The notes: a model not told the origin generated them from the sequence alone. Shown: positions 17,651 to 27,748, counted from the first letter of the stretch. The stretch is 64,000 nt of DNA from JAXMCI01 sp046349435 (GCA_046349435.1 JAXMCI010000018.1:83396-147395); one strand, 5' to 3'. Numbers and translations are program-made.

Positions 17651-18766
17651 GTGGTGCGGCGGCTCATCGGGCGCGGGCTGGCAGGCTCGGGGCGCGGCGG
17701 CATCGTGCTGGCGCTGGCCTCGGCGCTGCTGTTCGGCGCCAGCACGCCGCTCGCCAAGCTGCTGCTCGGCTCCGTCGATCCCTGGCTGCTCGCCGGGCTG
17801 CTCTATCTCGGCTCGGGCGGCGGGCTGCTGCTGGTCCGGATGCTGCGCCGCGGCGGCGGCGGCGAGGCGCCGCTGCGCCGCGCCGACCTGCCCTGGCTGG
17901 CCGGCGCCATCGCTGCCGGCGGGGTCGCCGGCCCGCTCCTGCTCCTGCTCGGGCTGGCCCGCGGCAGCGCCGCCGCCACCGCCCTGCTGCTCAATCTCGA
18001 GGGGCTGGCCACCCTGGCGATCGCCTGGCTCGCCTTCCGCGAGCCGGTCGACCGCCGCCTGCTGGCCGGCGCCTTCGCCATCCTGGCCGGCGCCGCGCTG
18101 CTCGCCTGGCCGGCCGCCGGCGGGCTGGCGCTCGGCTGGGGCGCCGTCCTGGTCGCCGCCGCCTGCCTCGCCTGGGGCATCGACAACAACCTGACGCGCA
18201 AGGTGGCGGCCGCCGACCCGGTGACGATCGCCCTGCTCAAGGGGCTGGCCGCCGGCGCCGTCAATGGCGGGCTGGCGCTCGCCGGCGGCGCCGCGCTGCC
18301 GCCGCCCGGCGCGCTCGCCGCGGCCCTCCTCGTCGGCTTCCTCGGATACGGCGTCAGCCTGGTGCTGTTCGTCCTGGCGCTGCGCCAGCTCGGCACGGCG
18401 CGGACCGGCGCCTACTACGCCACGGCGCCGTTCATCGGCGCGGCGCTGGCGGTGCTGCTGCTCGGCGAGCCGGCGACGCCGCTGCTGCTCGCCGCCGGCG
18501 CGCTGATGGCGGTCGGCGTCTATCTCCACCTCGCCGAGCGGCACGAGCACGACCACGACCACCAGCCGGTCGAGCATGAGCACCGTCACCTGCATGACGC
18601 GCATCACGCCCACGCCCATGCCGCCGGCGATCCGCCGGGCGAGCCTACAGCCACCGCCACCGCCACGGCCGGCTGGTCCACCACCATCCCCACTATCCCG
18701 ACCTGCATCACCGCCACGGCCACCGCGCCGGCGGGGCCGGTCGCTGAGCCGGCGGGACGGCGATGA
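17651..18766 (+). CDS. EamA (DMT) family transporter with His-rich tail
   Basis: Ten-span drug/metabolite-type transporter with two EamA repeats (LASALLFGASTPLAKLLL; ALLVGFLGYGVSLVLF). The cytosolic tail is strongly His-rich (HEHDHDHQPVEHEHRHLHD and onward). Near 18646 the frame is lost: adding one C there continues the His run as SHRHRHGRLVHHHPHYPDL and stops at 18747 instead of 18766. So the native tail carries roughly 30 His. This points to metal (Ni, Co, Zn, Cu) sensing or export, not amino-acid efflux. Start GTG at 17651. It follows the half-CDF gene, which strengthens a metal link (inference). Confidence 0.82.
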   Translation: MVRRLIGRGLAGSGRGGIVLALASALLFGASTPLAKLLLGSVDPWLLAGLLYLGSGGGLLLVRMLRRGGGGEAPLRRADLPWLAGAIAAGGVAGPLLLLLGLARGSAAATALLLNLEGLATLAIAWLAFREPVDRRLLAGAFAILAGAALLAWPAAGGLALGWGAVLVAAACLAWGIDNNLTRKVAAADPVTIALLKGLAAGAVNGGLALAGGAALPPPGALAAALLVGFLGYGVSLVLFVLALRQLGTARTGAYYATAPFIGAALAVLLLGEPATPLLLAAGALMAVGVYLHLAERHEHDHDHQPVEHEHRHLHDAHHAHAHAAGDPPGEPTATATATAGWSTTIPTIPTCITATATAPAGPVAEPAGRR

Positions 18767-18800
18767 GCCCGGTGCGCGGCCGGCCGCCGGCGGGGCTGCG

Positions 18801-20630
18801 GTGAGCGCCGAGATCGAGCGGCCCGGCCGCCGCTGGGCGCGGCGCCTGCGCCGCCGCCTGGCGGCGCGCCTGCGGGTGCTCGCCGCCGGCGAGATCCGCA
18901 ACAGCGACATCGCCCTGATCGTCGTCGCCGCGCTGGTCGGCGTCGTCGTCGGGCTCGGCGTCGTGCTGATGGGCGAGGCGGTCGGCCTCGTCCACCTGCT
19001 GCTCTTCGGGATTCCGGTGGCGGCGCATCTCAGCGCCGGGCAGATGCTGGCGCCCTGGCAGGTGCTGGTGGTGCCGCCGCTCGGCGGCCTGATCGTCGGG
19101 GTGGCGGCGCTGCTGGTCCGCCGCTGGCGGCCGCGCGAGGTGGTCGACGCGATCGAGGCCAACGCGCTGCATGGCGGCCGCATGTCGCTGACCGACAGCC
19201 TCAACCTGGCGCTGCTCACCGTGCTCTCGGCCGGCGCCGGCGCCTCGGTCGGGCTGGAGGCGGGCTACACCCAGCTCGGCGCGGGCTTCGCCTCGCGGCT
19301 CGGCCGCACCCTCCGGCTGCGCCGCGCCGACCTGCGCACCCTGGTCGGCTGCGGCGCCGCGGCGGCGATCGCCACCGCCTTCAACGCGCCGCTCGCCGGC
19401 GCCTTCTACGCCTTCGAGCTGATCATCGGCAGCTACACCCCGGCGACCCTGGTGCCGGTCACCGCGGCGGCGATCACCGGCACGCTGGTCGGCCGCGCCA
19501 CGCTCGGGGTCGAGCCGATCTTCGTGCTGACCCAGCAATTCACCCTGGCCGGCCGCGACTATGCGGTGGCGCTGCTGATCGGCGTGCTCGCCGCCGGGCT
19601 GGCGATCGCCGCGATGCGCGGCGTCACCGCGGTCGAGAGCGGCTTCCGCCGGCTCGGCCTGCCGCTCTGGCTGCGGCCCGCCGTCGGCGGCCTGCTGCTC
19701 GGCGGCATCGCGCTCTTCTATCCGCAGGTGCTCGGCGGCGGCCACGGCGCCATCCTGACCAACCTCGATTCCGGCTTCGGCCTGCCGCTGCTGCTCGGGC
19801 TGATCGTCGCCAAGACGCTGGCCTCGGCGGTCTCGGTCGGCTGCGGCTTCCGCGGCGGCCTGTTCAGCTCCTCGCTGTTCCTCGGCAGCCTGTTCGGCAG
19901 CGCCGCCGGCGCGCTCGCCGCGATGCTCTGGCCGGCGCTCGCGGTCAGCCACTACGCCTTCACCCTGGTCGGCATGGGGGCGGTGGCGGCGGCGATCGTC
20001 GGCGCGCCCGTCACCATGACCCTGCTGGTGCTGGAGGCGACCGCCAACTTCTCGGTCACCATCGCCGTGCTGGTGGCGGTGCTCGCCGCCGTGCTGATCG
20101 TCCGGCTCGGCTTCGGCTATTCCTTCAGCACCTGGCGCTTCCACCTGCGCGGCGTGCCGATCCGCGGCGGCCACGACATCGGCTGGGTCGACGACCTCAC
20201 CGTCGGCAAGCTGATGCGCCGCGACGTCCAGGTGATCCCCGCCGCCCTGCCGCTCGCCGAGCTGCGCGCCCGCTTCCCGCTCGGCGTCGCCAAGCGCCTG
20301 TTCGTGGTCGACGAGCAGGCCCGGCTGGTGGGCAGCGTCGACGTCGCCGAGGCGCACAGCAGCGACCTCGACGAAAGGCTCGCCGGCCTCGTCGCGCAGT
20401 CGCTGGTGCAGGGGCCGGCCGAGACCATCGCGCCGGAGGTCAATGTCCGCATCGCGCTCGCCCGCTTCGTCAAGAGCAAGACCGAGCTGCTGGCGGTGGT
20501 GGCGCGCGACGGCCGGCTGGTCGGCTCGCTCGGCGAATCCTACGCGCTGCGCCGCTACAGCGATGCGCTGGAGCGCCAGCGCGCCTCGGAGGTCGGCGAC
20601 AGCGGCCTGTTCGGCCCGCCCCGCTCATGA
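18801..20630 (+). CDS. CLC-family chloride channel/antiporter with CBS domains
   Basis: 609 aa from GTG 18801. CLC core of about 420 residues with the selectivity/gating segment GAGASVGLEAGYTQ (the gating Glu is kept, within a variant of GREGP), NAPLAGAFYAFE, and GCGFRGGLFSSSLFLG. Two CBS domains follow (about 450-590; LTVGKLMRRDVQVIP). It conducts chloride or exchanges it for protons across the inner membrane; CBS domains may bind adenine nucleotides. Retention of the gating Glu suggests an antiporter. Its stop overlaps the start of the next gene by 4 nt (ATGA). Confidence 0.9.
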   Translation: MSAEIERPGRRWARRLRRRLAARLRVLAAGEIRNSDIALIVVAALVGVVVGLGVVLMGEAVGLVHLLLFGIPVAAHLSAGQMLAPWQVLVVPPLGGLIVGVAALLVRRWRPREVVDAIEANALHGGRMSLTDSLNLALLTVLSAGAGASVGLEAGYTQLGAGFASRLGRTLRLRRADLRTLVGCGAAAAIATAFNAPLAGAFYAFELIIGSYTPATLVPVTAAAITGTLVGRATLGVEPIFVLTQQFTLAGRDYAVALLIGVLAAGLAIAAMRGVTAVESGFRRLGLPLWLRPAVGGLLLGGIALFYPQVLGGGHGAILTNLDSGFGLPLLLGLIVAKTLASAVSVGCGFRGGLFSSSLFLGSLFGSAAGALAAMLWPALAVSHYAFTLVGMGAVAAAIVGAPVTMTLLVLEATANFSVTIAVLVAVLAAVLIVRLGFGYSFSTWRFHLRGVPIRGGHDIGWVDDLTVGKLMRRDVQVIPAALPLAELRARFPLGVAKRLFVVDEQARLVGSVDVAEAHSSDLDERLAGLVAQSLVQGPAETIAPEVNVRIALARFVKSKTELLAVVARDGRLVGSLGESYALRRYSDALERQRASEVGDSGLFGPPRS

Positions 20631-21597
20631 CCGGCATGCGGCTCGTGGCGCTCGCCGTCGGCGCGGCGCTGGCGGTGGGGCTGGTCCTCGCCTTCGACCC
20701 GGCGGCGATCGCCGCCTCGGTGGCGGCCTGCGGCTGGGGCATCGGGCTGCTGGCGCTGTGGCGCGGCCTCGTCATCGCCTGCGACGGGCTGGCCTGGGGC
20801 GCGCTCGTCCCGGCCTCGGTGCGGCCGCCCTGGCGCCGGCGCTGCTCGCGGCGCGCTGGATCTCGAAGTCGATCAACACGCTGCTGCCGGTGGCGCAGGT
20901 CGGCGGCGACGTCGCGCGGACGCGCTGGCTGTGGCAGGCCGGGGTGCCCGGGCCGGTGGCCGGCGCCTCGGTGGTGGTCGACGTCACCAGCAACCTGCTG
21001 GCCCAGGTGCTCTACGCCGCGCTCGGCGTGGCGATGCTGGCGGCGCTCGACCGCGGCAACCCGGTGCTCGCCGCCGTCGCCGCCGCGACGGCGCTGGCCG
21101 GCATGGTCGTGCTCGCCCTCTACGCCGCCCAGCGGCTCGGCCTCGGGCGTCGACTGCAGGCCGGGCGCCTCGCGCGCGGCGGCCGAACCGCGGCGGCGCT
21201 GCGCGCGCTCGCCGCCCTGGAGGGCGAGGCCGGCGCGCTCTATGGCGAGCGTCGCGCGCTGCTGCGCGCCACGCTCTGGCATCTCCTCGGCTGGCTGCTG
21301 CGGACCGGCGAGACCTGGCTGGCGCTGCGTTTCATGGGCGTCGCCGCCGGCCTGCCCGCCGCGCTCGTCGTCGAGAGCCTGAGCGGGCTGGTGCGCAGCG
21401 CCGCCTTCGCCCTCCCGGGCGGGCTCGGCGCCCAGGAGGCGGCCATCCTGCTGGTCGGCACGCAGCTCGGCCTGACCGCCGAAACCGCCGTCGCGCTTGC
21501 TCTTGTCAAGCGCGTGCAGGAGTTCGTAGTCTCCGCGCCGGGCTTGGTTGCTTGGTGGGTGGGCGAGCGCCGGATGGCGCTCGGGCGACGGGGGTGA
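20627..21597 (+). CDS. Lysylphosphatidylglycerol synthase-like TM protein (UPF0104; HpnL-like), frameshifted
   Basis: About 320 aa multi-span membrane protein of the UPF0104 family. The first frame gives MTGMRLVALAVGAALAVG and WRGLVIACDGLAWG; after a break near 20818-20820 the second frame continues ALAPALLAARWISKSINTLLPVAQVGGD, quoted here as SKSINTLLPVAQVGGD, the family signature. Restoring one G in the GG run at 20818 joins them. The C-terminus has ALPGGLGAQEAAILL, also conserved. HpnL-type proteins are linked to hopanoid traffic. The next gene is an HpnI-like glycosyltransferase, which supports that sub-assignment. Confidence 0.78.
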
Positions 21598-21703
21598 GCG
21601 AGAGGGCGGAATGGGCGGGCGCGGCCCGCGGCGAGCCGCGATCGCGACCCCTGCCGCAGCTGCCGGCGAGCGGCCGGCGGACTGCTCCAGGGGTCTGGGG
21701 GAC

Positions 21704-22969
21704 GTGGCACTCGCAGCGCTTTCGGCAATCCTGGCCGTACTCACCATCGGCGCGATCGGGTTCTATGCGGCCGGCGGATGGCAGGTCTGGCGCTTCTTCC
21801 GGCGCCGGCCGCCGGCGCGCGGCCATTCGCCGGCGCCGCCGGCGGGACCGGTGTCGGTCATGGTGCCGGTGTGCGGCTTCGACGACACGACCGGCGCCTT
21901 CCTCGAGGCGCTCTGCCGCCAGGACTATCCCGACTACGAGGTGCTGGTCGGCACCACCGATCCCGAGGATCCGGCCGGTCCCTGGCTGCTGCGGCTGGCC
22001 GCCGCGCATCCCGGCCGGGTGCGGCTGTTCCTCGGCCTGCCGCCGCACGGGCCCAACCGCAAGGACAGCATTCTCCGCGACCTGGTCGAGGCCGCCCGCC
22101 ACGACGTCCTGGTCTTCGCCGACAGCGACCTGCGAATCGACGAGGGCTACCTCGCCGCGGCGGTGGCGCCGCTGGCCGATCCGGCGGTCGGGCTGGTCAC
22201 CTTTCCCTATGCCGGCCGCCGCCCGAAGGGCCTCGGCCAGGCGCTCGGCTCGCTCGGCCGCTGCCTCGACTTCATCCCCGGCGTGCTGCTGGCGCGGCGG
22301 CTCGATGGCGGCCTGCGCTTCGCGCTCGGCATCACGCTCGCCACCCGCCGGCAGGCGCTCGCCGCCGCCGGCGGGCTGCTGCTCGACCGCATCGGCTCCG
22401 ACTACAATCTCGGCAAGCGCTTCGCGGCGGCCGGCTACCGCGTCGAGCTTCCGCCGCTGGTGCTCGACTGGGTGGCCGAGAGCGATTCGATCGCCGACCT
22501 GGTCCGGCGCGAGCTGCGCTGGGCCCGCTCGATCCGGTTCAACCGCGGCCCGCAATACTACTCCATGGTGTTCTGCCACGGCACGCTGTGGTGCCTGCTG
22601 CTGCTGCTCGCCAGCGGCGGTGCCGGCTGGGCGCTCGGGCTCGCCGCGGCGACCTGCGGCGTGCGCACCCTGCAGGCGCTGGCCTGCGTGATCGCGCTCG
22701 GCTGCCCGCGGCTGCTGCCCTGGCTCTGGGCGGTGCCGCTGCGCGACCTGCTCAGCGCGCTGGTCTGGCTCGGCGGCGGCTTCGGCCGGCGCGTGCGCTG
22801 GCGCGGGCGCCTGCTGCGCATCCGGGGCGACGGGCTGATCTCCGAGGACGGCGCGCCGCCGCTCAGGGTCGCGGCCGTCCCCGGCCCCGCCCCCGTCCCC
22901 GTTGCCCTGCCGGTGCGGGCGGGCGGGCCGGCGGCACGTTCGCCGGAGCCTAGCCGCCGGGCTGGGTGA
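21704..22969 (+). CDS. hpnI: GT21-type glycosyltransferase, HpnI-like (hopanoid) or ceramide-glucosyltransferase-like
   Basis: About 421 aa: one N-terminal membrane anchor, a family-2/21 catalytic domain and C-terminal hydrophobic segments. Key motifs: VSVMVPVCGFDD, GPNRKDSILRDL, the DXD equivalent FADSDLRID, and RRELRWARSIR matching the (Q/R)xxRW motif of GT21. In hopanoid producers HpnI adds N-acetylglucosamine to bacteriohopanetetrol. GTG 21704 is preceded by GGGGGA and starts just before the membrane anchor; ATG 21611 is an alternative. It follows an HpnL-like gene and overlaps the convergent HxlR-glycosyltransferase by 20 nt. Other hopanoid genes are not in the window. Confidence 0.75.
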   Translation: MALAALSAILAVLTIGAIGFYAAGGWQVWRFFRRRPPARGHSPAPPAGPVSVMVPVCGFDDTTGAFLEALCRQDYPDYEVLVGTTDPEDPAGPWLLRLAAAHPGRVRLFLGLPPHGPNRKDSILRDLVEAARHDVLVFADSDLRIDEGYLAAAVAPLADPAVGLVTFPYAGRRPKGLGQALGSLGRCLDFIPGVLLARRLDGGLRFALGITLATRRQALAAAGGLLLDRIGSDYNLGKRFAAAGYRVELPPLVLDWVAESDSIADLVRRELRWARSIRFNRGPQYYSMVFCHGTLWCLLLLLASGGAGWALGLAAATCGVRTLQALACVIALGCPRLLPWLWAVPLRDLLSALVWLGGGFGRRVRWRGRLLRIRGDGLISEDGAPPLRVAAVPGPAPVPVALPVRAGGPAARSPEPSRRAG

Positions 22970-24284
22970 GGCCCGCCGGGGCGGTGCCGGCGGCCGCCAG
23001 CCGGCGCTCGTAGCGCGCCACCAGCCAGCCCGGCCGGGCGCGGCTCACCAGGTATCCCGCGAGCACCAGCGTCACCGCCGCGGCGACGATCGGGATGGCG
23101 GGCAGCAGCAGCGCGGCGCGGCGCGGGTTGCCGGCGATCAGCCGCCGCATGCGCTCGGCGAACACCCCGCTCTTGGAGGACCGGCCGAGGATCGCCTCGC
23201 GGCCGGCCTGCCGGCTTGCCGGATCCTCCTCGAGGATGCCGTTCTGGCGGCTGAGGTCGTGGCCGATGATCAGGAAGCGCCAGACGAAGTGATCGAGCCC
23301 GTTGGGCGGCGCGTGGCGCGCCCGGGCGAGCGGCTGGCGCCAGATCAGATGGCCGTCGCGGCGCAGCCGCTGGGCGTGGATGGCGCAGTCGCCGCGATAG
23401 AGGCCGAGCTCGGTCGGGAAGGGGTGGGCGAGCAGGAAGGCGCGCCGGAAGGCGACGTTGTTGAGGAAGTAGCGCGCGTCCGGCGCCAGCTCGCTCTCGC
23501 CGGAGAAGGGCGGGAAGATGTAGGCCAGCCCCATCGCCGCGCCGTAGACGCCGCGGCCGCCGGTCTCGGTCTCGCCGGCGACGATGTCGATCCCCGGCGT
23601 GCGGAACGGCTCGAGGATCCGGGCCAGCCAGTCGGGCTCGTAGACGCAGTCGGAATCGCAGAAGACGACGATCTCGCCGCTCGCCGCCTCGGCGGCGATC
23701 ATCTTGGCCTGGTAGTAGCTGGCGGCGGCCGGCGCCGGGTGCAGCCGCAGCCAGGGATGGCGGCGCCGCAGCGCGGCCAGCCGCTCGGGCGGCAGGTCGC
23801 CGCTGTCGACGATCAGCACCTCGCGGGCGGCGTCCGGCGGCACCGTCTGCCGCTCCAGCGACTCGAGCGCGCGCGACAGCCCGTCGAGGTCGGCGTTGAT
23901 CAGGTTCTCGGTCTCGACGATCAGCGAGAAGCACGGCCGGTCGGCCGGCGCCGGTGCCGCCGCGGCGACCCGCTCGCCCCAGGCGCGCAGCGCCTCGGCC
24001 ACCGGGCGGAAGCCCGCGCCGAGCTCGGTCAGCGCGTAGGCGACCTTGACCGGCGGCCCGGGGGAGACCCGCCGCTCGATCAGGCCGCGCCCCTCGAGCT
24101 CCCGCAGGCGCATCGCCAGCATGCGGTCGCCGACCGCGGCCAGCCGCTCGCGCAGCTCGCTGTAGCGCAGCTCGCCCTTGAGCGCGAGGCTCTCCATGAT
24201 CATGCCGTTCCACGGGCGCGCCAGCACGTCCAGCGCCGCCTGGAAGTTGGGGCAGAGATGCTCGGACCAGCGCTCCTTGACCAC
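22950..24284 (-). CDS. Fusion protein: HxlR-type winged-helix regulator + family-2 glycosyltransferase
   Basis: 444 aa in one uninterrupted frame. Residues 1-106 form an HxlR winged helix: SEHLCPNFQAALDVL with the redox Cys at 11, then RPWNGMIMESL, LRYSELRERL, RMLAMRLRELEGRGLI. Residues 118-370 form a GT2 domain: FSLIVETENL, EVLIVDSGDLPPERL, GEIVVFCDSDCVYEPDWL (DxD 210-212). A hydrophobic segment (LLLPAIPIVAAAVTLVLAGY) lies near the C-terminus. The linker contains no in-frame ATG, GTG or TTG, so the halves are not two abutting genes. GTG 24284 has GGAGAG 4 nt upstream and fits the usual HxlR start. It is divergent from a GST gene, a typical HxlR setting. Function unknown. Confidence 0.85.
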   Translation of the reverse strand: MVKERWSEHLCPNFQAALDVLARPWNGMIMESLALKGELRYSELRERLAAVGDRMLAMRLRELEGRGLIERRVSPGPPVKVAYALTELGAGFRPVAEALRAWGERVAAAAPAPADRPCFSLIVETENLINADLDGLSRALESLERQTVPPDAAREVLIVDSGDLPPERLAALRRRHPWLRLHPAPAAASYYQAKMIAAEAASGEIVVFCDSDCVYEPDWLARILEPFRTPGIDIVAGETETGGRGVYGAAMGLAYIFPPFSGESELAPDARYFLNNVAFRRAFLLAHPFPTELGLYRGDCAIHAQRLRRDGHLIWRQPLARARHAPPNGLDHFVWRFLIIGHDLSRQNGILEEDPASRQAGREAILGRSSKSGVFAERMRRLIAGNPRRAALLLPAIPIVAAAVTLVLAGYLVSRARPGWLVARYERRLAAAGTAPAGLTQPGG

Positions 24285-24371
24285 CCGTCTCTCCAGGTTT
24301 TCCGTCCGCCGCCATGATGCCGCCGGCGCCGGCGCAAGGGAAGCGCCGCCGCTCGATCGGCGACATCTGCC

Positions 24372-24403
24372 ATACAAAAATTTGTTACTTCCGTTTAGGA
24401 AGC
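24372..24403. promoter_or_regulatory. AT-rich element with CTTCC/GGAAG dyad, candidate HxlR operator
   Basis: Between the divergent HxlR-glycosyltransferase (start 24284) and GST (start 24494) lies an AT-rich stretch with ACAAAAATTTGT (24374-24385, itself a perfect palindrome) followed by ACTTCC-GTTTA-GGAAG (24387-24402). Such short dyads between an HxlR gene and its divergent target are typical of autoregulatory operators in this family. No clear -35/-10 pair with good spacing was found. The symmetry is seen in the sequence; regulator identity is inference. Confidence 0.45.
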
Positions 24404-24493
24404 GATCGGGCTATGTCCAGGGCACCCCGCCCGGCGCCCTCGCGGCGCCGCCTGCCGGCGGGCCGGATTGCCATCGTCTTGGGGAGGATCCCG

Positions 24494-25099
24494 ATGAAGC
24501 TCTACTACAGTCCCGGCGCCTGCTCGCTCTCGCCGCACATCGTGCTGCGCGAGGCCGGCTACAGCTTCGACATCGAGAAGGTCGATCTCGGCTCGAAGAA
24601 GACCGAGAGCGGCGCCGACTACACCGCGGTCAACGCCAAGGGCTACGTCCCGGCGCTGAAGCTCGACGACGGCCAGGTGCTGACCGAGGGGCCGGTCATC
24701 GTGCAGTACCTCGCCGACCGCAAGCCCGAGTCGAAGCTGGTGCCGGCCAACGGCACGGCCGAGCGCTACAAGCTGCAGGAATGGCTGAACTACATCACCG
24801 CCGAGCTGCACAAGAGCGTCGGCTCGCTGTTCAACCCGAAGATGCCGGAGGGCTGGCAGGGCGAGACCAGGACGGCGATCGGCAAGAAGCTCGACTATCT
24901 CAGCAAGCAGCTCGAGGGCCGCAGCTTCCTGCTCGGCGACGGCTTCTCGGTGGCCGACGCCTACCTCTTCACCGTGCTCGGCTGGACCAAGTATGTCGGC
25001 ATCGACCTCGCCAAGTGGCCGGTGCTGGCCGCCTATGCCGGCCGGGTCGCGCAGCGCCCGGCGGTGCAGGCCGCGCTCAAGGCCGAAGGGCTGGCCTGA
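24494..25099 (+). CDS. gstA: Glutathione S-transferase, bacterial beta class
   Basis: 201 aa, full length. N-terminal thioredoxin-like domain starting MKLYYSPGACSLSPHI, where the Cys10 of beta-class GSTs is present. The cis-Pro segment is KGYVPALKLDDGQ, followed by LTEGPVIVQYLAD (glutathione binding). The helical C-domain has LLGDGFSVADAYLF, the N-capping box. It conjugates glutathione to electrophiles in the cytosol. ATG 24494 follows GGGGAGG by about 5 nt. It is divergent from the HxlR fusion and possibly controlled by it. A strong hairpin follows at 25110-25142. Confidence 0.93.
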   Translation: MKLYYSPGACSLSPHIVLREAGYSFDIEKVDLGSKKTESGADYTAVNAKGYVPALKLDDGQVLTEGPVIVQYLADRKPESKLVPANGTAERYKLQEWLNYITAELHKSVGSLFNPKMPEGWQGETRTAIGKKLDYLSKQLEGRSFLLGDGFSVADAYLFTVLGWTKYVGIDLAKWPVLAAYAGRVAQRPAVQAALKAEGLA

Positions 25100-25109
25100 G
25101 ACTCCGGAT

Positions 25110-25142
25110 CCGGCGGGCGGCGGCCTCCGCTCCGCCCGCCGG
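25110..25142 (+). terminator. Strong hairpin after gstA
   Basis: Perfect 11-bp stem CCGGCGGGCGG (25110-25120) with CCGCCCGCCGG (25132-25142) and an 11-nt loop, starting 10 nt after the gstA stop. No U-tract follows. The position and strength fit a transcription terminator in this GC-rich genome. Confidence 0.6.
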
Positions 25143-25213
25143 TCCCGCGGAACCACCCGGGGCGGGCGCCGTCGGGGCGCCGGCACGGGCCCGCTCGCGA
25201 TAGCGCGGATCGG

Positions 25214-25435
25214 CGCACGCTCTACAGCAAGCACCGCGAGATGCATGGCTCGAGCCAGGGCAGCCCCGCCGCCTTCCGCCGGCTGGTCCGCTACATCGAG
25301 GCGGGCAAGATGCGGCCCCTGCTCGCCGGCACCTGCCGGCTGTCGGATCTCCACCGCGCCCAGGTGGCCTTCATGAGCAATGAAATCGTCGGCAAGCTGG
25401 TGGTGATCCCGGACGCCAGGTGGGATGGGGCGCGG
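25214..25435 (+). pseudogene. C-terminal remnant of a zinc/medium-chain dehydrogenase
   Basis: The frame through ATG 25241 reads RTLYSKHREMHGSSQG, then FRRLVRYIEAGKMRPLLAG, LSDLHRAQVAFM and IVGKLVVIPD. This is the C-terminus of MDR-family alcohol/quinone/enoyl reductases such as crotonyl-CoA reductase-like proteins. The Rossmann and catalytic domains are absent: only about 75 codons remain after the GST terminator. After VVIPD the frame drifts to a non-family tail ending at 25477. It is best read as a relic of a deleted gene, sitting at the junction before the ATP synthase operon. Confidence 0.75.
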
Positions 25436-25658
25436 CCCACGGCGTGCTCACCGACCGCTCCGCCGGATCCTGAATAAGCCTTGCCAGAACAGAGGCTTAC
25501 GCGTCGGCCTGCAGGCGCTGCCGGTCGGGTTGCAAGCCCGATCCGACTATGTTAAACACCGCTCGCCCGTTGCCGGGGCGACTCCCCGGCCGACGGCGAG
25601 GCTTTTATTGCGCGGACCGGTAGGGCGGGCCGCGCCCACGGGAAAGGTCGATCGGATC
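25436..25658 (+). promoter_or_regulatory. Leader region of the ATP synthase operon
   Basis: 223 bp without a recognisable gene (apart from the drifted tail of the remnant). The AT-richest part, around 25530-25558 (TTGCAA ... TATGTTAAAC), is the best place for the atp promoter. TTGCAA at 25530 and TTAAAC at 25552 are 16 bp apart, a weak sigma-70-like pair. I see no riboswitch or operator. GGAAAGG at 25641-25647 is a possible Shine-Dalgarno for atpH. Confidence 0.3.
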
Positions 25659-26218
25659 GTGGCAGCCCAGGGCACGGGCCAGGATGGGCTTGCGGCGCGC
25701 TACGCCGCCGCCTTGTTTGACCTCGCCGACTCCCGCAAGGAGCTCGATGCGGTGGCGTCGGACCTCACCAGCCTGCGCGCCATGCTGCGCGACAGCGGCG
25801 ACCTGCAGCGGTTGATCCGCAGCCCGGTCTTGACCCGCGACGCCCAGGCGCGCGCCATGACGGCGCTGCTCCAGGCCGCCGGCAGCGGCGACCTGGTGCA
25901 CCGCTTCATCGGGCTGGTGGCGCAGAACCGGCGCCTCTTCGTGCTGCCGGCGATGATCGACGCCTATCTCGCCGAGCTGGCGCGCCGCCGCGGCGAGATC
26001 ACCGCCGAGGTGACCGCCGCCCGGCCGCTCGACGAGCGCCAGCGCCAGGCGGTGGCCGAGGCGGTGCAGCGCGCCGTCGGCGGCCGCGTCAGCCTCGACG
26101 TCAAGGTCGATCCGGCATTGATCGGCGGGCTGGTGGTCAAGGTCGCCAGCCGCATGGTGGACAGTTCGCTGCGCAGCAAGCTGCAGCGGTTGCAATTGGT
26201 CATGAAAGGGGTCGGATA

Positions 26219-26219
<1 letters not shown>
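25659..26219 (+). CDS. atpH: ATP synthase F1 subunit delta
   Basis: 186 aa from GTG, where homology begins (GLAARYAAALFDLADSR). The full OSCP/delta fold is present: N-terminal helical bundle, then the EITAEVTAARPLDERQ strand-helix and the conserved C-terminus VKVDPALIGGLVVKV and DSSLRSKLQRL. Delta links the F1 head to the peripheral stalk. Its TAA shares one base with the atpA ATG (TAATG), so translation is coupled. The order atpHAGDC without atpBEF is the alphaproteobacterial arrangement. Confidence 0.95.

Positions 26220-27748
<1,529 letters not shown>

Noticed and set aside
25530..25553. TTGCAA and TATGTT as a strong atp promoter
   Set aside because: The two boxes are only 12 bp apart; a firm promoter call is not supported.
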